Origin: DASXHD01 sp038239005
GTDB lineage: Bacteria; Myxococcota_A; Polyangia; Polyangiales; Polyangiaceae
Assembly (NCBI GenBank): GCA_038239005.1
Contig: JBBSFE010000019.1
Location: 1 to 64,000 of the forward strand
Length of the DNA: 64,000 bases
Reading direction: 5' to 3'
Part shown: one piece after another, positions 44,134 through 52,170 of the stretch
Numbering within the stretch: position 1 is the stretch's first letter
Layout of the letters: every line of letters starts with the position of its first letter
Position numbers and translations under genes: made by a program
The notes under the pieces: generated by a model
Databases searched by the model: none
What the model was told of the DNA's origin: nothing
What the model saw: the letters and a program-made list of their open reading frames with translations, nothing else

Positions 44134-45414
44134 GTGATCGGCCTCGCTCTCGCGGCGCTCTTCATCGCGCTCAACGGCTTCTTCGTTGCCGCCGAGTTCG
44201 CGCTCGTCAAAGTGCGCGCGACGCAGCTCGGGCCACGCGCAAAACGTGGAGAGCGCGCAGCCATCATCGCGCAGCAAATTACGTCACGCCTCGATCGCTA
44301 TCTATCGACGACGCAGCTCGGCATCACGCTCGCGAGTCTCGGGCTTGGGTGGATTGGTGAGCCCGCGGTTGCCTCGTATTTGCGTGGGCCATTTTCGCAT
44401 TTGCCCATCGGCTCGCCGCGCGCGCTCGAAATTGCAACGGTCGCTGTCGCGTTTGGTTTTCTCACGTTCGCGCACGTGCTCCTCGGCGAGCTCGTGCCGA
44501 AGCTCATCGCGATTCAACGCACCGAACAAACCGCGCTTGCCGCGGCGCTTCCGCTGCGAATCGTGTACCTCACGTTCAAGCCCGCATTGTGGGTCCTCGA
44601 ACGCGCGTCCGGCGTCGTGCTTCGTGCGATGGGGCTCGAGTCGGACGTCATGAGTGAAGGCAAGCTCTCCGAAGAAGAAATCATCGGCATTCTCGTCGCC
44701 AATACCGCGCGTTCACCGCGCGGTCGCGAAAAGAGCGAGCTCGTCGAGCGCGTGCTTCGATTTTCACAACGCACGGCGCGCCACGCGATGGTGCCGCGCG
44801 TCGACATCACTTACGTGCCCGTCGGCACGACCGTCGTCGATGCGATCGAGCTCTTCAGGCAACACGGCTACTCGCGACTCGTCGTCACGAAGCAGCGCTC
44901 GCTCGACGAGGTCGTCGGTTACCTATACGTGAAAGACCTGCTCGAGCGCGACGCGCTCGGCGCGCCCGACCTCGCGACGCTCACGCGTGAAGTTCTCTTC
45001 GTGCCCGAGGCACGCAACCTCGTTGAAGTGCTCCGCGACATGCAGCGCAAAGGCGTGCTCATCGCCGTCGTGGTCGACGAATACGGCGGAACGAGCGGGC
45101 TCGTCACGATGGAAGATCTCCTCGAAGAAATCGTCGGCGAAATCCGCGACGAGCTCGACGAAGAGCCGCCGCGCATCCAAAAAACCGCCGAAGGATGGGA
45201 CGTCGACGGCCGCGCAACGATGGAAGAGATCGGCAAGGCCACGAACGTCACGCTCGACGATGGAGCGGAGCAAGTCGGCACCGTTGCGCTGAAGCGCATC
45301 GCGCGCGTCCCACGCGTGGGCGATCGAACGGATTTGTCGCCCGAGCTCACGGTGGAGGTCACGGGACTCCATCGCAGGCGCATCATGAAGCTGAAGCTCA
45401 CGCGCAAGGCATGA
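44134..45414 (+). CDS. CNNM/CorC-family hemolysin-like transporter
   Basis: A 426-aa membrane protein. The CNNM domain (about 1-190, opening MIGLALAALFIALNGFFVAAEFALVKVR) has several helices and is followed by a CBS pair (about 200-330). A C-terminal CorC/HlyC domain (about 345-426) contains the lead-in VVDEYGGTSGLVTMEDLLEEIVGEI. Family members mediate or regulate Mg2+/Co2+ transport. The start at GTG 44134 restores the typical family N-terminus. It lies 4 bp after the zinc-ribbon gene. Confidence 0.9.
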   Translation: MIGLALAALFIALNGFFVAAEFALVKVRATQLGPRAKRGERAAIIAQQITSRLDRYLSTTQLGITLASLGLGWIGEPAVASYLRGPFSHLPIGSPRALEIATVAVAFGFLTFAHVLLGELVPKLIAIQRTEQTALAAALPLRIVYLTFKPALWVLERASGVVLRAMGLESDVMSEGKLSEEEIIGILVANTARSPRGREKSELVERVLRFSQRTARHAMVPRVDITYVPVGTTVVDAIELFRQHGYSRLVVTKQRSLDEVVGYLYVKDLLERDALGAPDLATLTREVLFVPEARNLVEVLRDMQRKGVLIAVVVDEYGGTSGLVTMEDLLEEIVGEIRDELDEEPPRIQKTAEGWDVDGRATMEEIGKATNVTLDDGAEQVGTVALKRIARVPRVGDRTDLSPELTVEVTGLHRRRIMKLKLTRKA

Positions 45415-45421
45415 AACCGCG

Positions 45422-47803
45422 GTGAACCGTCTTCTCGTTCGCCTCGCGGTGTTGCTCGTGCCCACGATCATCGCGATCGCTCTCTCCGCGGCGAAGCTGC
45501 GCATATCGAGCGATCTGTCGACGCTCTTTCCTTCGCAAGGTGAAGCGGCTGCGCTCGGGCGATACACGCGCGCGTTCGGCGGAGGCGATCTCGGGCTCGT
45601 GCTCGTTCGCGGAAAGGACGCCGACGAGGTTGCCGCTGCGACGCACGAGCTCGCAGATGCGCTCGCGAAAGCACCAAGCGTCGCAAACGTGATCGATCGC
45701 GCGCCGTTGCCCGAAGCCGACGCGACACGCGCGTGGATTTACGCGGGCCCTGCTGCGCGCGCGCGACTCGCACGCGATGTAACGCCGGAAGGAATGGCCG
45801 AGCGTCTCGCCGGAACGCGCGAGCTGCTCTTGAGCCCTGCGCGTGCGCCCGAAGCCGAAGAAATGCTCGCGCGCGATCCGCTGCGCTTGTCGCTCGTTCC
45901 GTGGGAAGGCAAGAGCGAGCTCGGGGCGGGTCTTACGGTGACGTCGAGCGGGGAGTTCGTCGCCGACGCGGGCCGTGCGCGCTTGCTCGTCGCGCAACCG
46001 AAGGGTCGCGCGTTCGACGCCACGGCCGCGCGCGCGTTCATTTCGGACTTCGAGAGCGCACGCGCGAAAATCGTAGCCGCTCACGCGAGCGTGACGATGA
46101 GCGTCACGGGCGGACATGCGATGAACGTTGCGCTCAACGCCATGTTTCGGCGCGATCTCGAAATCTCGGGAACGCTTTCGGCGGTCCTTGCGTCGCTCAT
46201 GTTCTTGCTGACGTTTCGTCGCGCGCGCGCGCTCGTCGCGGTGCTTCCGCCGCTCGCGATTGGAACCGTCTGGACGATGGGCTGCGCGGCGCTTCTTCCG
46301 AACGGGCTCTCCGCGATCAGCGTTGCGTTTGCGGCGGTCGTCGTTGGCGTGGGCGTCGACACGGGCGTCCACGTGTATGCGGCGCTCCTCGAAGGGCGTG
46401 CGCGCGGGCTTGCTCCTGCCGAAGCTGCTGTGTTTGCGCGCAAACGTACAGCACGTCCGACGATGCTCGCGGCGCTCGCGGCCGGCGCGACGTTCGCATC
46501 CCTTGCGCTCAGTGATTTGCGGGCACTGCGCGAGCTCGGTCTCTTGTGCGGCGCTGGCGAGGTGCTCACGTCGATTGCGATTTTGGTGCTGACGCCCGAA
46601 ATCGGCGCGCTCATGGAGTCGCGCGCCAAACCTCCCGTGACTCGCGCAACGCCGATGTGGATACGCGCGATCATGTCGGCGACGTCCACGCGTCGTCGCG
46701 CGCTCGCCGTGCTCGCATGTGCGTTGTTGCCCATCGCGGCTGTCGTGGCGCTCGGTTGGCCGGCGAGCGGCGATGCGATCGTCGTGCTGCGTCCCGAGAA
46801 GGTCGAGCCTCTCGAAACGCAGCGTGCGATCTTCGAAAAGTTCGGCGGCAAGCCTGGGCAATGGGTCGTGATGAGCATCGACAAAGACCCGAGCGTCGCG
46901 CGCGATCGCTCCGATGCGATTGCCGAGGCGCTCGAGCCGCTGCGCGATTCCGGCGATGTCGATGGTTACGACGCGCTCGCGAGCTTTGCGCCGGGCCCCG
47001 CGCTCATGAAGAAGCGTCTCGCCGCGCGCGATGCGCTCGCACTCGCGTCACTGCGCCCGAGCCTCGAGCACGCACTCGACGCAGCGGGCTTCGACACAGC
47101 CGCATGCACGGCAGCGCTCGATGCGTTTTCGCATCCAAGTGGCGCCGCGCCCGATGCAGCAGCGTGGGTCCTCTCGCGCCATCTCGCCGACGACGCGGGC
47201 GAAACGCTGAGCGTGCTCTACGTGCGCCCGAGCGGCGACGTCGCGAAAGACGCGCGCGCCATCGACGCCATCCACGCGGCAGATCCCCGCGCCATCGTGA
47301 CGGGTTACGCGCGCCTGGAAATGGGCCTGAAAGCGACGCTCGCGCACGATCTCCCGCGCATCGGTCTCGCCGCGCTGGTGCTGGTCGCGCTCGCTCTTGG
47401 CGCATCTCTCCGCCGCGCACGCGACGTAGCGCTCGCCGCAACCACGCTCGCCGTCTCGATTGCGGTGGTGGCCCTCTCGATGCGCGTCCTCCACGTGCGC
47501 TGGCATGCGTACGACGCGCTCGTCGTCCCCGTGCTCCTCGGCATTACGATGGACGAAGCGATGTTCCTCCTCTACGCGGCACGCGAATCGAAAGAGAACG
47601 CCATCGAGCACGCGCTCCGGGAGCAGGGGCCACTGGTTCTCGCGACCGCGCTCACGACATCCGCGGGGTTCGCGGCATTGCTCGCGTGCAGGTTCGAGGG
47701 CCTGTTCGATGTAGGCGCAGTCGGCGCAGTGGGCTCGCTCGCGGGTGTGTTCGCCGCGCTGATCATCGTGCCTGCAGGGCTCGCCCTCTCGCGCCGCCAG
47801 TGA
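45422..47803 (+). CDS. MMPL/RND-type lipid transporter
   Basis: A 793-aa protein with two-fold RND architecture. It has TM1 at the N-terminus, a periplasmic domain (about 30-230), five helices (about 235-395, including VAFAAVVVGVGVDTGVHVYAAL), another TM, a second periplasmic domain (about 450-630) and five more helices including VVPVLLGITMDEAMFLLYAAR. The Asp in each central helix (VDTG, MDEA) fits proton relay residues. The nearest known relatives are HpnN-like exporters of hopanoids or other lipids. The GTG start lies 7 bp after the CNNM gene. Confidence 0.87.
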   Translation: MNRLLVRLAVLLVPTIIAIALSAAKLRISSDLSTLFPSQGEAAALGRYTRAFGGGDLGLVLVRGKDADEVAAATHELADALAKAPSVANVIDRAPLPEADATRAWIYAGPAARARLARDVTPEGMAERLAGTRELLLSPARAPEAEEMLARDPLRLSLVPWEGKSELGAGLTVTSSGEFVADAGRARLLVAQPKGRAFDATAARAFISDFESARAKIVAAHASVTMSVTGGHAMNVALNAMFRRDLEISGTLSAVLASLMFLLTFRRARALVAVLPPLAIGTVWTMGCAALLPNGLSAISVAFAAVVVGVGVDTGVHVYAALLEGRARGLAPAEAAVFARKRTARPTMLAALAAGATFASLALSDLRALRELGLLCGAGEVLTSIAILVLTPEIGALMESRAKPPVTRATPMWIRAIMSATSTRRRALAVLACALLPIAAVVALGWPASGDAIVVLRPEKVEPLETQRAIFEKFGGKPGQWVVMSIDKDPSVARDRSDAIAEALEPLRDSGDVDGYDALASFAPGPALMKKRLAARDALALASLRPSLEHALDAAGFDTAACTAALDAFSHPSGAAPDAAAWVLSRHLADDAGETLSVLYVRPSGDVAKDARAIDAIHAADPRAIVTGYARLEMGLKATLAHDLPRIGLAALVLVALALGASLRRARDVALAATTLAVSIAVVALSMRVLHVRWHAYDALVVPVLLGITMDEAMFLLYAARESKENAIEHALREQGPLVLATALTTSAGFAALLACRFEGLFDVGAVGAVGSLAGVFAALIIVPAGLALSRRQ

Positions 47804-47805
47804 GG

Positions 47806-47811
47806 TATGTT
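47806..47811 (+). promoter_or_regulatory. -10 box upstream of the small membrane protein
   Basis: TATGTT lies exactly 6 nt before ATG 47818, in the 14-bp gap after the MMPL gene. This predicts a separate leaderless transcript. Confidence 0.4.
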
Positions 47812-47817
47812 CACGCC

Positions 47818-48318
47818 ATGCGCGCCGCTTGCGTGCTCCTCGTCGCGATAGTCCCGTCCGTCGCGCTTGCGAGCGAGACTCCCTACACGGGCGGCGACAT
47901 CCCAGAAGGCGCGCACATCGAGATTCGTCACAACGACGACTTCATGCGCACCGCCGTGCTCTCGACGCTCTCCATCTGGGCCCTCAACATCTGGACGGCC
48001 GGCATCGGCGATCTCGTTTGCAACGGAAGCTGCAAAGACCACGCATACGATCTTCTCTATCTTCCGCTCGTCGGTCCCGCGATCGCCGCCGCGCTTCCAG
48101 GAACGTATCGCGCGGGGCAAGGTTGGTCGGTGATCCTCGCAGCCGATACCGCGCTTCAAGTCGGCTGCTTGGTCGTCGGGCTTTTCGGATATTTTTTCCC
48201 CATGCGCCGCGTCGTCGTGCCGGCGCGTGCGATTGCCAATCCACCTACAAAATGGGCATTTGCTCCAAGCGCGCCAGGCGCATGGCTCGGCGCCACGTTC
48301 ACGCTCTCTGGTTTTTAG
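47818..48318 (+). CDS. Hypothetical membrane protein with signal peptide
   Basis: A 166-aa protein. The signal peptide (about 1-18, VALAS) is followed by PYTGGDIPEGAHIEIRHND, and hydrophobic segments (LSIWALNIWTAGIGDLVC, LLYLPLVGPAIAAAL, LQVGCLVVGLFGYFF) give three probable transmembrane helices. The C-terminal residues look like an outer-membrane or periplasmic beta segment. No family is recognised. Its end overlaps the convergent transaldolase gene by 4 bp. Confidence 0.72.
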   Translation: MRAACVLLVAIVPSVALASETPYTGGDIPEGAHIEIRHNDDFMRTAVLSTLSIWALNIWTAGIGDLVCNGSCKDHAYDLLYLPLVGPAIAAALPGTYRAGQGWSVILAADTALQVGCLVVGLFGYFFPMRRVVVPARAIANPPTKWAFAPSAPGAWLGATFTLSGF

Positions 48319-49478
48319 GGCGTCAGGCGAAACGCAGCGCCGAGGCCCGCGGCCATTTCGTCTGGGGTGATGCGGCCGTCGTGGTCGATGTCGAGCGCGT
48401 CGAACACGGCGTCGGCGCCGGTCCACTCTTCGCGGGTGATGAAGCCGTCGCCGTCGAGATCCCAGACGGTGAACATGTTCTTCGCGGCGGCGCTCCGCTC
48501 GCCGACGATCTTGTCGAGGCGTTCGCCGAGCAAGTTTTCGAGTGCGACGAGCGCCTTCGAGAAGCCCTCGATGCCTTCGGCGAGCTTGTCCTTCGCCATG
48601 TGATCGGTTTCGTGCATCGCGCGGAACGTTTTCTCGTCCATCGGGATCTTGTCGATGCTCATCGACTTCGCCTTTTCGGGATCGAGCTTGCGTGGCAAGT
48701 CTCCGGTCTTCGTTTCGAGCTCGGCGAGGAGCTGCGGTGAGATCGTGAGGAGATCGCAGCCGGCGAGCTCTTGGATCTCACCGATGTTGCGGAAGCTCGC
48801 GCCCATGACCTCGGTCTTGTGGCCGTACTTCTTGTAGTAGTTGTAAATCTTCGTGACGCTGACGACGCCCGGGTCTTCCTGCGGCGTGTAATCGCGTTTC
48901 TCGTTCTTCTTGAACCAATCGAGTATGCGGCCAACGAACGGCGAGACGAGCGTCACGCCTGCTTCGGCGCATGCAATCGCTTGGTGCGTGCCGAAGAGGA
49001 GCGTGAGGTTGCAGTGGATGCCTTCCTTCTCGAGCTGCTCGGCGGCTTTGATGCCTTCCCACGTCGACGCGATTTTGATCAAGATGCGGTCGCGTTTCGC
49101 GCCGGCCGCTTCGTATTGAAGGATGAGGAGATGCGCTTTGTCGATCGTGGCTTGTGTGTCGAACGAGAGTCGAGCGTCGACCTCGGTGGAGACGCGGCCC
49201 GGAACGATCTTCAAAATGCGAAGCCCGAACTCGACGCTCAAGCGATCGATGGCGCGCTTCACGATCGCGTCTTTCTCTGCCGTTGCGCCGGCTTCCCGCT
49301 TGGCCCAGAGAAGCGCGTCGTCGACGAGCGGTTGGTAATCGGGGAGCTGCGCGGCCGCCGTGATGAGCGACGGATTCGTCGTGGCGTCGCGCGGCTTGAA
49401 CTTCTTCATCGAGTTCATGTCGCCGGTGTCTGCGACAACGACGGTCACTGCCTTGAGCTGTTCGAGGAGCGTGGACAT
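48315..49478 (-). CDS. tal: Transaldolase with C-terminal EF-hand pair
   Basis: A 387-aa pentose-phosphate enzyme that transfers dihydroxyacetone units. The barrel (about 1-320) has Asp17, NPS in TTNPSLI, Schiff-base Lys135 in ILIKIAST, and CNLTLLF. An extra C-terminal module holds two canonical EF-hand loops, DLDGDGFITREE (340-351) and DIDHDGRITPDE (363-374), so Ca2+ could bind and tune activity or assembly. Ordinary transaldolases stop near 320 residues. A few other bacterial lineages, including cyanobacteria, carry a similar fusion. The start at ATG 49478 gives the usual N-terminus. Confidence 0.93.
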   Translation of the reverse strand: MSTLLEQLKAVTVVVADTGDMNSMKKFKPRDATTNPSLITAAAQLPDYQPLVDDALLWAKREAGATAEKDAIVKRAIDRLSVEFGLRILKIVPGRVSTEVDARLSFDTQATIDKAHLLILQYEAAGAKRDRILIKIASTWEGIKAAEQLEKEGIHCNLTLLFGTHQAIACAEAGVTLVSPFVGRILDWFKKNEKRDYTPQEDPGVVSVTKIYNYYKKYGHKTEVMGASFRNIGEIQELAGCDLLTISPQLLAELETKTGDLPRKLDPEKAKSMSIDKIPMDEKTFRAMHETDHMAKDKLAEGIEGFSKALVALENLLGERLDKIVGERSAAAKNMFTVWDLDGDGFITREEWTGADAVFDALDIDHDGRITPDEMAAGLGAAFRLTP

Positions 49479-49533
49479 GGTGGACCGAACCGTGCGACAA
49501 GCGCGCCGCCACGTCAAGCCGCGCCGATTCGGC

Positions 49534-49539
49534 TACGAT
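49534..49539 (+). promoter_or_regulatory. -10 box of the gene at 49546
   Basis: TACGAT, within GCTACGAT (49532-49539), lies 6 nt before ATG 49546, predicting a leaderless mRNA. An overlapping ATG at 49538 would encode only three residues. Confidence 0.45.
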
Positions 49540-49545
49540 GTTTGC

Positions 49546-50253
49546 ATGAAGTGCCGCGCATTCGCCGTGCTTGGTGTGCTCGCAGTCGCCTCGACCGCAG
49601 CGGCGGATGACGAATCCGATCGCATCGCGGTCGACCGGCTATCGGCGCTCGTGCATTCGTACGCGCAGGACGACGCACGCTTACGGCCGGCCGTGATTGC
49701 GGGCTTCCTCGTCGCCGGAGCGGTTACGCTCGGCGTGGGCGTTCCGGTTCTCGCGAACGGCCTTTCACGCCCGCAGCCGCGCACGTCGGACGACACCATC
49801 GTGTTGGTTTCGGGCATCGCACTCACATCGCTCGGCGGCGCGGCGATCCTCGCCTCACCATTCGCGCTCATTCATACAAGATTGGAAAACATCGACGAGC
49901 GGGTCGCCGCACTTCGTGGCACGCCGACCCAGCGTCTCGCGAACGCGGAAAGGATCTTGTCGCTCACCGCCGCCGACGAACACTCGGCGCGAATCACGTC
50001 CGCTGTGTTCGGGTTCGTTGCCGGCGCGGTCAACGTCGCGTTCGTTCCTGTCGATCTGGCCGTTGGCAATAGCGGGTTGATCATCTTGAATGGCGCCGCC
50101 GCGTTCATCGCAATCGTCACGGCATCGGTCCGCCTCGTCGCACCGACTGCGATCGAGCGGCTCTGGCAAACATGGCGCGTCGGCACGGGTCGTGCGCTCT
50201 CGCATTCGCCGATTCTGGTTCCGAACGCCTCAGGCTTGGCGCTCACGTTCTGA
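49546..50253 (+). CDS. Hypothetical membrane protein
   Basis: A 235-aa protein. The signal peptide (about 1-20, STAAAD) is followed by a short acidic helix, two transmembrane helices (about 48-68 and 82-104) and a helical linker with LENIDERVAALRGTPTQRLANAERIL. Two further hydrophobic helices follow (about 145-165 and 172-195). The arrangement of two helix pairs around a coiled linker is clear, but no family is recognised. It diverges from the transaldolase gene. Confidence 0.72.
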   Translation: MKCRAFAVLGVLAVASTAAADDESDRIAVDRLSALVHSYAQDDARLRPAVIAGFLVAGAVTLGVGVPVLANGLSRPQPRTSDDTIVLVSGIALTSLGGAAILASPFALIHTRLENIDERVAALRGTPTQRLANAERILSLTAADEHSARITSAVFGFVAGAVNVAFVPVDLAVGNSGLIILNGAAAFIAIVTASVRLVAPTAIERLWQTWRVGTGRALSHSPILVPNASGLALTF

Positions 50254-50418
50254 CCTCCGCTCGTGACGATGGCCAACGCTCTTACATTTCCGCGATCGTG
50301 TGTAGACTCGCCGGCCAGAAAGATTGTCGTCTTGATCGCCACTCGTCGCGCTGCAGCACGTCGAATGATCGTCACGCCTTGATGAGGCCGGCCGCCATCG
50401 AGCGCGCCATTCGGCGGG

Positions 50419-50617
50419 GCGCGAATCGGAGGCGATCTTCAGTTGTTCATGAAACTGGGGGATGGTGAGGATGCCGCCGCGCATCATCGCGCGGTATGCA
50501 TCTTCGGCGACTTCGCGTGACCATCACGGCGCCTTTGAAGAGCGCCGATTTCTCGGTGCCCCCGACTTACGCGAACTCGGTAGCGGTCGCGCCGGGCAGC
50601 TGAGTGGCGGTGACGCC
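50419..50617 (-). pseudogene. Relic of a short-chain dehydrogenase C-terminus
   Basis: The minus strand reads GVTATQLPGATATEFA, then a TAA stop (50567-50569), then VGGTEKSALFKGAVM. After a one-base frame change near 50520 it reads REVAEDAYRAMMRGGILTIP, then QFHEQLKIASDSR. This is the typical SDR tail (PGPTxTEFF, LFKGAVM, VAxxGYxALMRG) broken by one stop and one frameshift. The Rossmann and catalytic parts are missing, so it is a remnant. Confidence 0.65.
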
Positions 50618-50680
50618 CGCCTTCGAGCTCGACCAAAACCGTAAACATGCTCGCCGTCGCATGCCCGGTCAGCAACGCCG

Positions 50681-50782
50681 ACTACCAACCTCAAAAAGCA
50701 GCGCGAAGGCCAGGTCAAGAAGTGGGAGTGGCGCGCTCTGCAGGACCTCGTGATCAGCGAGCTCGTGGCTCGTCTCCGTTAG
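50681..50782 (+). pseudogene. 3' remnant of an unknown gene
   Basis: An open frame of 33 codons ends at TAG 50780-50782 and reads coding-like (TNLKKQREGQVKKWEWR, ALQDLVISELVARLR). It has no start codon or upstream continuation in frame. Its parent gene is unknown. Confidence 0.35.
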
Positions 50783-50792
50783 CGCTCACGTG

Positions 50793-50798
50793 TACTCT
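50793..50798 (+). promoter_or_regulatory. -10 box of the DUF6232-like gene
   Basis: TACTCT lies exactly 6 nt before GTG 50805, the same spacing as at 3660, 49546 and 62499. Confidence 0.4.
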
Positions 50799-50804
50799 TA
50801 GTGC

Positions 50805-51233
50805 GTGGCGACCGAGACGATCGTCTTTCAGGACTCGCGTGCGACGGTCACGACGCATCGGCTCGTTGCGGATGGGGCAACGTACAACATCGCGGCCATC
50901 AACGCAGTGCGTGTCGGACATCCCGCTGTTGGCGGTGCCAACCTCGGCACGGCGTTGTTCGCTTTCGCGATGTTTTACGGGATCATCACGTACGTCGGGG
51001 CAAGCTCCGGCTGCATGTCGGAGGAGACAGTCTCAAACGGTAAGTGGATCGCGGGCGGTCTCGCGGCAGCAGGGTTCGTGCTCATCATGGTCATACGTCA
51101 GGTGCGCATGAATGCTCACACGGTGATTGTCACCATGGGCGGAGTTGAGGTCGGCCTGCTCCAGACGACCGATGCGGCTTGGGCGGCCCGCGTCGGTGAG
51201 GCGCTCAAGCAGGCGATGTTCGCGCCGCGCTAG
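50805..51233 (+). CDS. DUF6232-like small membrane protein
   Basis: A 142-aa protein. The N-terminal beta-rich segment (TIVFQDSRATVTTHRLVAD, AAINAVRVG) is followed by two transmembrane helices (about 48-66 and 80-100) and a C-terminal alpha/beta part (HTVIVTMGGVEVGLLQTTD). This order fits the DUF6232 family, whose function is unknown. The family call rests on pattern memory and is moderate. Composition is less GC-rich than the neighbours. Confidence 0.7.
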   Translation: MATETIVFQDSRATVTTHRLVADGATYNIAAINAVRVGHPAVGGANLGTALFAFAMFYGIITYVGASSGCMSEETVSNGKWIAGGLAAAGFVLIMVIRQVRMNAHTVIVTMGGVEVGLLQTTDAAWAARVGEALKQAMFAPR

Positions 51234-51259
51234 CGTCAGAGATCTGCGCCAGGTTGCAG

Positions 51260-51265
51260 TAACCT
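51260..51265 (+). promoter_or_regulatory. -10 box of the DUF6602-like gene
   Basis: TAACCT lies 7 nt before ATG 51273. Confidence 0.35.
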
Positions 51266-51272
51266 CATCGCC

Positions 51273-52037
51273 ATGAACCCGTACCTTGAACAGCGGCTAC
51301 AAGCGATTCTGAAACAGCTTCGCGGCGCGCACGAAGGCGGCGATGCCATGAGCATGGCAACGCGTGGCAGCGAGCGCGAGGTGTTTGTCGACTTGTTGCT
51401 CCGTGGGTCGGTGCCGATGCCCTACCGGTTCGGTTCGGGTGAGGTGACCGATGTATACGGCAATCGCAGCGGGCAGCTCGACCTCGTGATCGAGTACCCG
51501 TTCTTTCCAAGCTTGCCGTTGCTAGGCACATCGCAACACCGCCTCTACCTCGTCGAAGGTGTCGCAATCGTCATCGAGGTCAAGTCGAGCTTCAAGCAAT
51601 TCGACGATGTCGTAAGAACGCTGAAGCAGTTTCGCAGCGTGATTGCGCACGGCGAATGGCCAAAGACCGAAGACGGCCACGAACCAAACCTGCAACGACT
51701 CGCCGTTATCGGCACCGGCGTTGCAACGTCCTTCCCGGCTCGAACGGCGTTTGCTGCCGTGTTCTACGACGGGTGCACAAAACCCGAGACCCTAAGAAAG
51801 CGTTGCGATGATGCTGACCTTGACGTGGCGCTGCAACTCGACCCCTGCATGTTCTACTCGCGACACTATCGAGACCCTGGGTACGACGACCCCACAACGG
51901 CGCCACCCAAATCGGTTGAAGGCGTGGGTGCGCTGATGGCGTTCTTGTGCGTGGTTGCCGAGGAGTTGCGTGCCACCGCTGATGTGCACTCGCACATATT
52001 TCGTCGGTATGTTGAGCAAGAGCCCCCGCCGCACTGA
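51273..52037 (+). CDS. DUF6602-like protein with PD-(D/E)XK-type nuclease motif
   Basis: A 254-aa cytoplasmic protein. The N-terminal helix (LEQRLQAILKQLR) is followed by an alpha/beta core with SGEVTDVYGNRSGQLDLVIE, then VAIVIEVKSSF. The Asp of QLDLV and the Glu-x-Lys of IEVKS fit the D-ExK layout of PD-(D/E)XK nuclease folds. The C-terminal part (AFAAVFYDGCTKPETL, ALQLDPCMFY) resembles other DUF6602 members. Biological role unknown; a nuclease or nucleic-acid-binding role is inference. It stands alone in the islet, with a hairpin 8 bp after its stop. Confidence 0.78.
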   Translation: MNPYLEQRLQAILKQLRGAHEGGDAMSMATRGSEREVFVDLLLRGSVPMPYRFGSGEVTDVYGNRSGQLDLVIEYPFFPSLPLLGTSQHRLYLVEGVAIVIEVKSSFKQFDDVVRTLKQFRSVIAHGEWPKTEDGHEPNLQRLAVIGTGVATSFPARTAFAAVFYDGCTKPETLRKRCDDADLDVALQLDPCMFYSRHYRDPGYDDPTTAPPKSVEGVGALMAFLCVVAEELRATADVHSHIFRRYVEQEPPPH

Positions 52038-52045
52038 TACCCTTC

Positions 52046-52072
52046 ATCATCGACAAGCTACTTGTCGTTGAT
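52046..52072 (+). terminator. Hairpin after the DUF6602-like gene
   Basis: ATCATCGACAAG-CTA-CTTGTCGTTGAT forms a 12-bp stem with one mismatch and a 3-nt loop, 8 bp past the stop codon. The T-run of a classical terminator is missing. Confidence 0.5.
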
Positions 52073-52170
52073 CAGGCTCGTCGGGTGCGTAGATTCACAA
52101 GCATGTTCACGAAGCACTTCGAATACGCGACGGTGAGCGGCACGGAAGCGCCCGTGACGAGTGCTGAGTG

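Larger units (their letters stand above)
50254..50804. other. 551-bp region without an intact gene
   Basis: No intact coding frame with good start signals was found here. The stretch holds a decayed SDR fragment on the minus strand (about 50419-50617) and the 3' end of another broken gene on the plus strand (50681-50782). It marks the left edge of an accessory islet that continues to about 52037. Confidence 0.7.

Noticed and set aside
49538..49548. Three-codon frame ATG-TTT-GCA-TGA before the gene at 49546
   Set aside because: It is too short to judge and is explained by the -10 box TACGAT followed by chance bases.
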